A stretch of 8,474 nt of DNA from Hydrogenophaga sp. (GTDB taxonomy: Bacteria; Pseudomonadota; Gammaproteobacteria; Burkholderiales; Burkholderiaceae_C). Of the stretch, positions 7,055 through 8,474 are shown in pieces. Numbering within the stretch: position 1 is the first letter of the stretch; every line of letters begins with the position of its first letter. Below the pieces are notes generated by a model. The model was not told where the DNA came from. It saw only the letters and a list, made by a program, of their open reading frames with translations, and searched no databases. Location of the stretch: assembly GCA_030684755.1 (NCBI GenBank), contig JAUXXN010000032.1, positions 1-8,474 on the forward strand, written 5' to 3'. A program made the position numbers and the translations under genes.

Positions 7055-7394
7055 AGCCAGCTTGGCCGGTGGTGTGTTGCAGCTGATCGAAGACACGGCC
7101 GTGCGCGAAGGTTTTTCGCGGCTGCTTTCGTTGCGGCTCGAAGCCGGTCAGCTCGCGGGTGTGGACGTGCGGGCCTTGCGCTTTGCGCTGGAGAGTCTGG
7201 CGCCCGGTACCTTGCTCGACGGGGCCCATATTGACATTGAAGAGCCACCCGGCCAGGCTTGGTGCTTGGGCTGTGGTCAGACCGTGGCCATTGCCCAGCG
7301 GGGCGACGCCTGCCCGGGTTGCGGTGGCTACCAGCTACAGCCTACCGGCGGCATGGAATTGCGTGTTATCGACATGCAGGTGAGCGATGATTAA
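7047..7394 (+). CDS. hypA: Hydrogenase nickel-insertion protein HypA
   Basis: HypA is the nickel metallochaperone that, with HypB, delivers Ni2+ to the large-subunit precursor. The start MHEASL gives the N-terminal Met1-His2-Glu3 nickel site, which fixes ATG 7047; GGGAGG at 7035-7040 is its ribosome site, inside hoxV. The zinc site has two CxxC pairs: Cys73/Cys76 (WCLGCG) and Cys89/Cys92 (ACPGCG). Length is 115 residues, normal for HypA. The reading frame overlaps the end of hoxV by eight bases. It is followed by a 47-base gap to hypB that contains a strong hairpin. Confidence 0.97.
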   Translation: MHEASLAGGVLQLIEDTAVREGFSRLLSLRLEAGQLAGVDVRALRFALESLAPGTLLDGAHIDIEEPPGQAWCLGCGQTVAIAQRGDACPGCGGYQLQPTGGMELRVIDMQVSDD

Positions 7395-7399
7395 AAACC

Positions 7400-7422
7400 G
7401 TCCGGGCACCCTGTGTCTGGAC
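7400..7422. other. Intercistronic hairpin between hypA and hypB
   Basis: GTCCGGGCAC (7400-7409), loop CCT, and GTGTCTGGAC (7413-7422) form an uninterrupted 10-bp RNA stem with two G-U pairs. It sits between the hypA stop and the hypB ribosome site AAGGAG (7429-7434). On the plus strand no T-run follows, so it is not a terminator for the operon. On the minus strand it is followed by GGTTTTTAATC, which has a terminator-like shape. A role in mRNA processing or stability, or in setting the hypA/hypB ratio, is possible but unproven. Confidence 0.6.
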
Positions 7423-7441
7423 CTGAAGAAGGAGACAAATC

Positions 7442-8461
7442 ATGTGTGTCGTTTGCGGATGCAGTGACAACAGCCCGGCCCATGCCCGGCATATCCAAAC
7501 CCAAGCGGGCGAGGCCGGTGTGGTGCAGGTGAACCCTGGCAACGGCGACCTGCATTTCGGCGCGGGTGCAGCCCGCGTGTCGGTGCCAGGCATGAGCCAG
7601 GCGCGCGCCATCAAGCTGGAGACCGACATTCTCGGTGCCAACAACCGCGTGGCGCAGCAGAACCGGGCGCACTTCGAAGCGCACGGTGTGACCGCGCTCA
7701 ACCTGGTGTCCAGCCCCGGATCGGGCAAAACCACGCTGCTGTGCGCCACGATTGAGGCGTTGAAAAAACACGCGCCTGGCCTGCACGTGGCGGTGATTGA
7801 GGGCGACCAGCAGACCAGCTTCGACGCCGACCGCATCCGCGCCACCGGTGCGCCCGCGATCCAGGTCAACACCGGCAAGGGCTGCCACCTCGACGCGCCG
7901 ATGGTGAGCGAAGCCTTCGCGCAGTTGCATCACCACGATCACGGCCACGGCAACCACAGCCATGACCACCACGGTCACAGCCATCCACACGAGCACGGTC
8001 ACCACCACGGCGGTGCGCACAGTTTGTTGTTCATCGAAAACGTGGGCAACCTGGTCTGCCCCGCCGTGTGGGACCTGGGCGAAGCTGCCAAGGTGGCCAT
8101 CCTGTCGGTGACCGAAGGCGAAGACAAGCCGCTGAAATACCCCGACATGTTTGCGGCGGCTTCGCTCATGGTGCTCAACAAGATCGACCTGTTGCCGCAC
8201 GTGCAATTCAACGTGGCGCGCTGCATTCAACTCGCGCGGCGTGTGAACCCCACCATTGAAATCCTGCAGCTATCGGCCACCACCGGCGAGGGCATGGACG
8301 CTTGGGTGCACTGGCTGGACCACGCCATGGGCCACGGCCATCACCATCCCGAAGAATCCGCACCGTCGGCTGCGGAAGTGGCGCTGCGGGATCGTGTGGC
8401 ACAGCTCGAAGCCGAACTCGCGCAAGCGCGTGCAGCCTTGTCTGTAGACGCCGCACGCTGA
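7442..8461 (+). CDS. hypB: Hydrogenase nickel-insertion GTPase HypB, with internal His-rich segment
   Basis: A SIMIBI-class GTPase that drives nickel delivery with HypA. The N-terminus MCVVCGC carries the CxxCGC high-affinity nickel motif (Cys2, Cys5, Cys7). The G-domain has the P-loop SSPGSGKTT (90-98), [13 protein letters not shown] (120-132), NKID (246-249) and SATTGEG. Cys148-His149 (in GKGCHLD) and Cys206 (in NLVCPA) form the interdomain metal site seen in E. coli HypB. A His-rich stretch with 17 His in 31 residues (163-193) interrupts the G-domain just before [14 protein letters not shown]. Most His-rich HypBs carry such a stretch near the N-terminus, which is short here. A second small cluster (His294-302) and a heptad-patterned tail (310-333) extend the C-terminus. 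AAGGAG at 7429-7434 supports ATG 7442. Confidence 0.97.
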   Translation: MCVVCGCSDNSPAHARHIQTQAGEAGVVQVNPGNGDLHFGAGAARVSVPGMSQARAIKLETDILGANNRVAQQNRAHFEAHGVTALNLVSSPGSGKTTLLCATIEALKKHAPGLHVAVIEGDQQTSFDADRIRATGAPAIQVNTGKGCHLDAPMVSEAFAQLHHHDHGHGNHSHDHHGHSHPHEHGHHHGGAHSLLFIENVGNLVCPAVWDLGEAAKVAILSVTEGEDKPLKYPDMFAAASLMVLNKIDLLPHVQFNVARCIQLARRVNPTIEILQLSATTGEGMDAWVHWLDHAMGHGHHHPEESAPSAAEVALRDRVAQLEAELAQARAALSVDAAR

Positions 8462-8474
8462 CCCGCTGCCCGCC

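Noticed and set aside
6325..7248. A 307-codon minus-strand open frame antisense to hoxV and hypA
   Set aside because: It is Ala/Arg/Ser-rich with no motif, and the plus strand codes for recognisable HoxV and HypA over the same span.
7928..8020. His-codon-rich tract as a DNA tandem repeat or CRISPR-like array
   Set aside because: The periodicity comes from CAC/CAT codons in an open HypB frame; there are no constant repeat units or spacers.
7391..8230. A 279-codon minus-strand open frame antisense to hypB
   Set aside because: Its Val/Ala-rich stretch is simply the complement of the His codons of HypB, and no domain or ribosome site was seen.

Overview
The window is one uninterrupted, entirely plus-strand gene cluster for a membrane-bound, respiratory [NiFe]-hydrogenase and its maturation machinery. 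Gene order is: large subunit (3' part only), a small exported membrane protein, cytochrome b, maturation endopeptidase, HupF/HoxL, HupG/HoxO, HupH/HoxQ, rubredoxin HupI/HoxR, HupJ/HoxT, HupK/HoxV, HypA, HypB. This is the order I know from the Cupriavidus necator (Ralstonia eutropha) hoxKGZMLOQRTV-hypA1B1 cluster and, in hup naming, from rhizobial hupSLCDFGHIJK-hypAB. The full set including hoxR and hoxT, and the near-HoxG large subunit, point to the O2-tolerant, aerobic type (group 1d). The small subunit, whose extra proximal-cluster cysteines would settle this, lies upstream of the window.

Host: high GC, strong GC3 codon bias and the gene order suggest a betaproteobacterium of the Burkholderiales. 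A GC-rich hairpin repeat at about 3207-3286 resembles intergenic repeats I recall from Comamonadaceae genomes (Hydrogenophaga, Acidovorax, Polaromonas, Rhodoferax types), which makes a hydrogen-oxidising comamonad the best guess. That is inference.

Layout: 1-2531 holds the structural part: the catalytic subunit with its cleavable C-terminal peptide, a 72-residue exported single-span protein, and the di-heme cytochrome b that passes electrons to quinone. 2550-3633 holds the subunit-specific protease and the HypC-like chaperone. 3654-7054 holds the accessory proteins for small-subunit handling (HoxO, HoxQ, HoxR, HoxT) and the cofactor scaffold HoxV. 7047-8461 starts the general Hyp nickel-insertion set (HypA, HypB); hypF/C/D/E would be expected just downstream. 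Genes overlap or are separated by fewer than 50 bases throughout, so no promoter is expected and none was seen.

No new system is visible: the cluster is canonical. The departures from the canon are: (1) an unassigned 72-residue His-containing exported protein between the large subunit and cytochrome b; (2) a protease reading frame that runs through a REP-like repeat and gains about 39 residues; (3) a HypB whose His-rich nickel-storage stretch sits inside the GTPase domain instead of at the N-terminus and which has a C-terminal heptad-repeat tail; (4) a strong hairpin between hypA and hypB.
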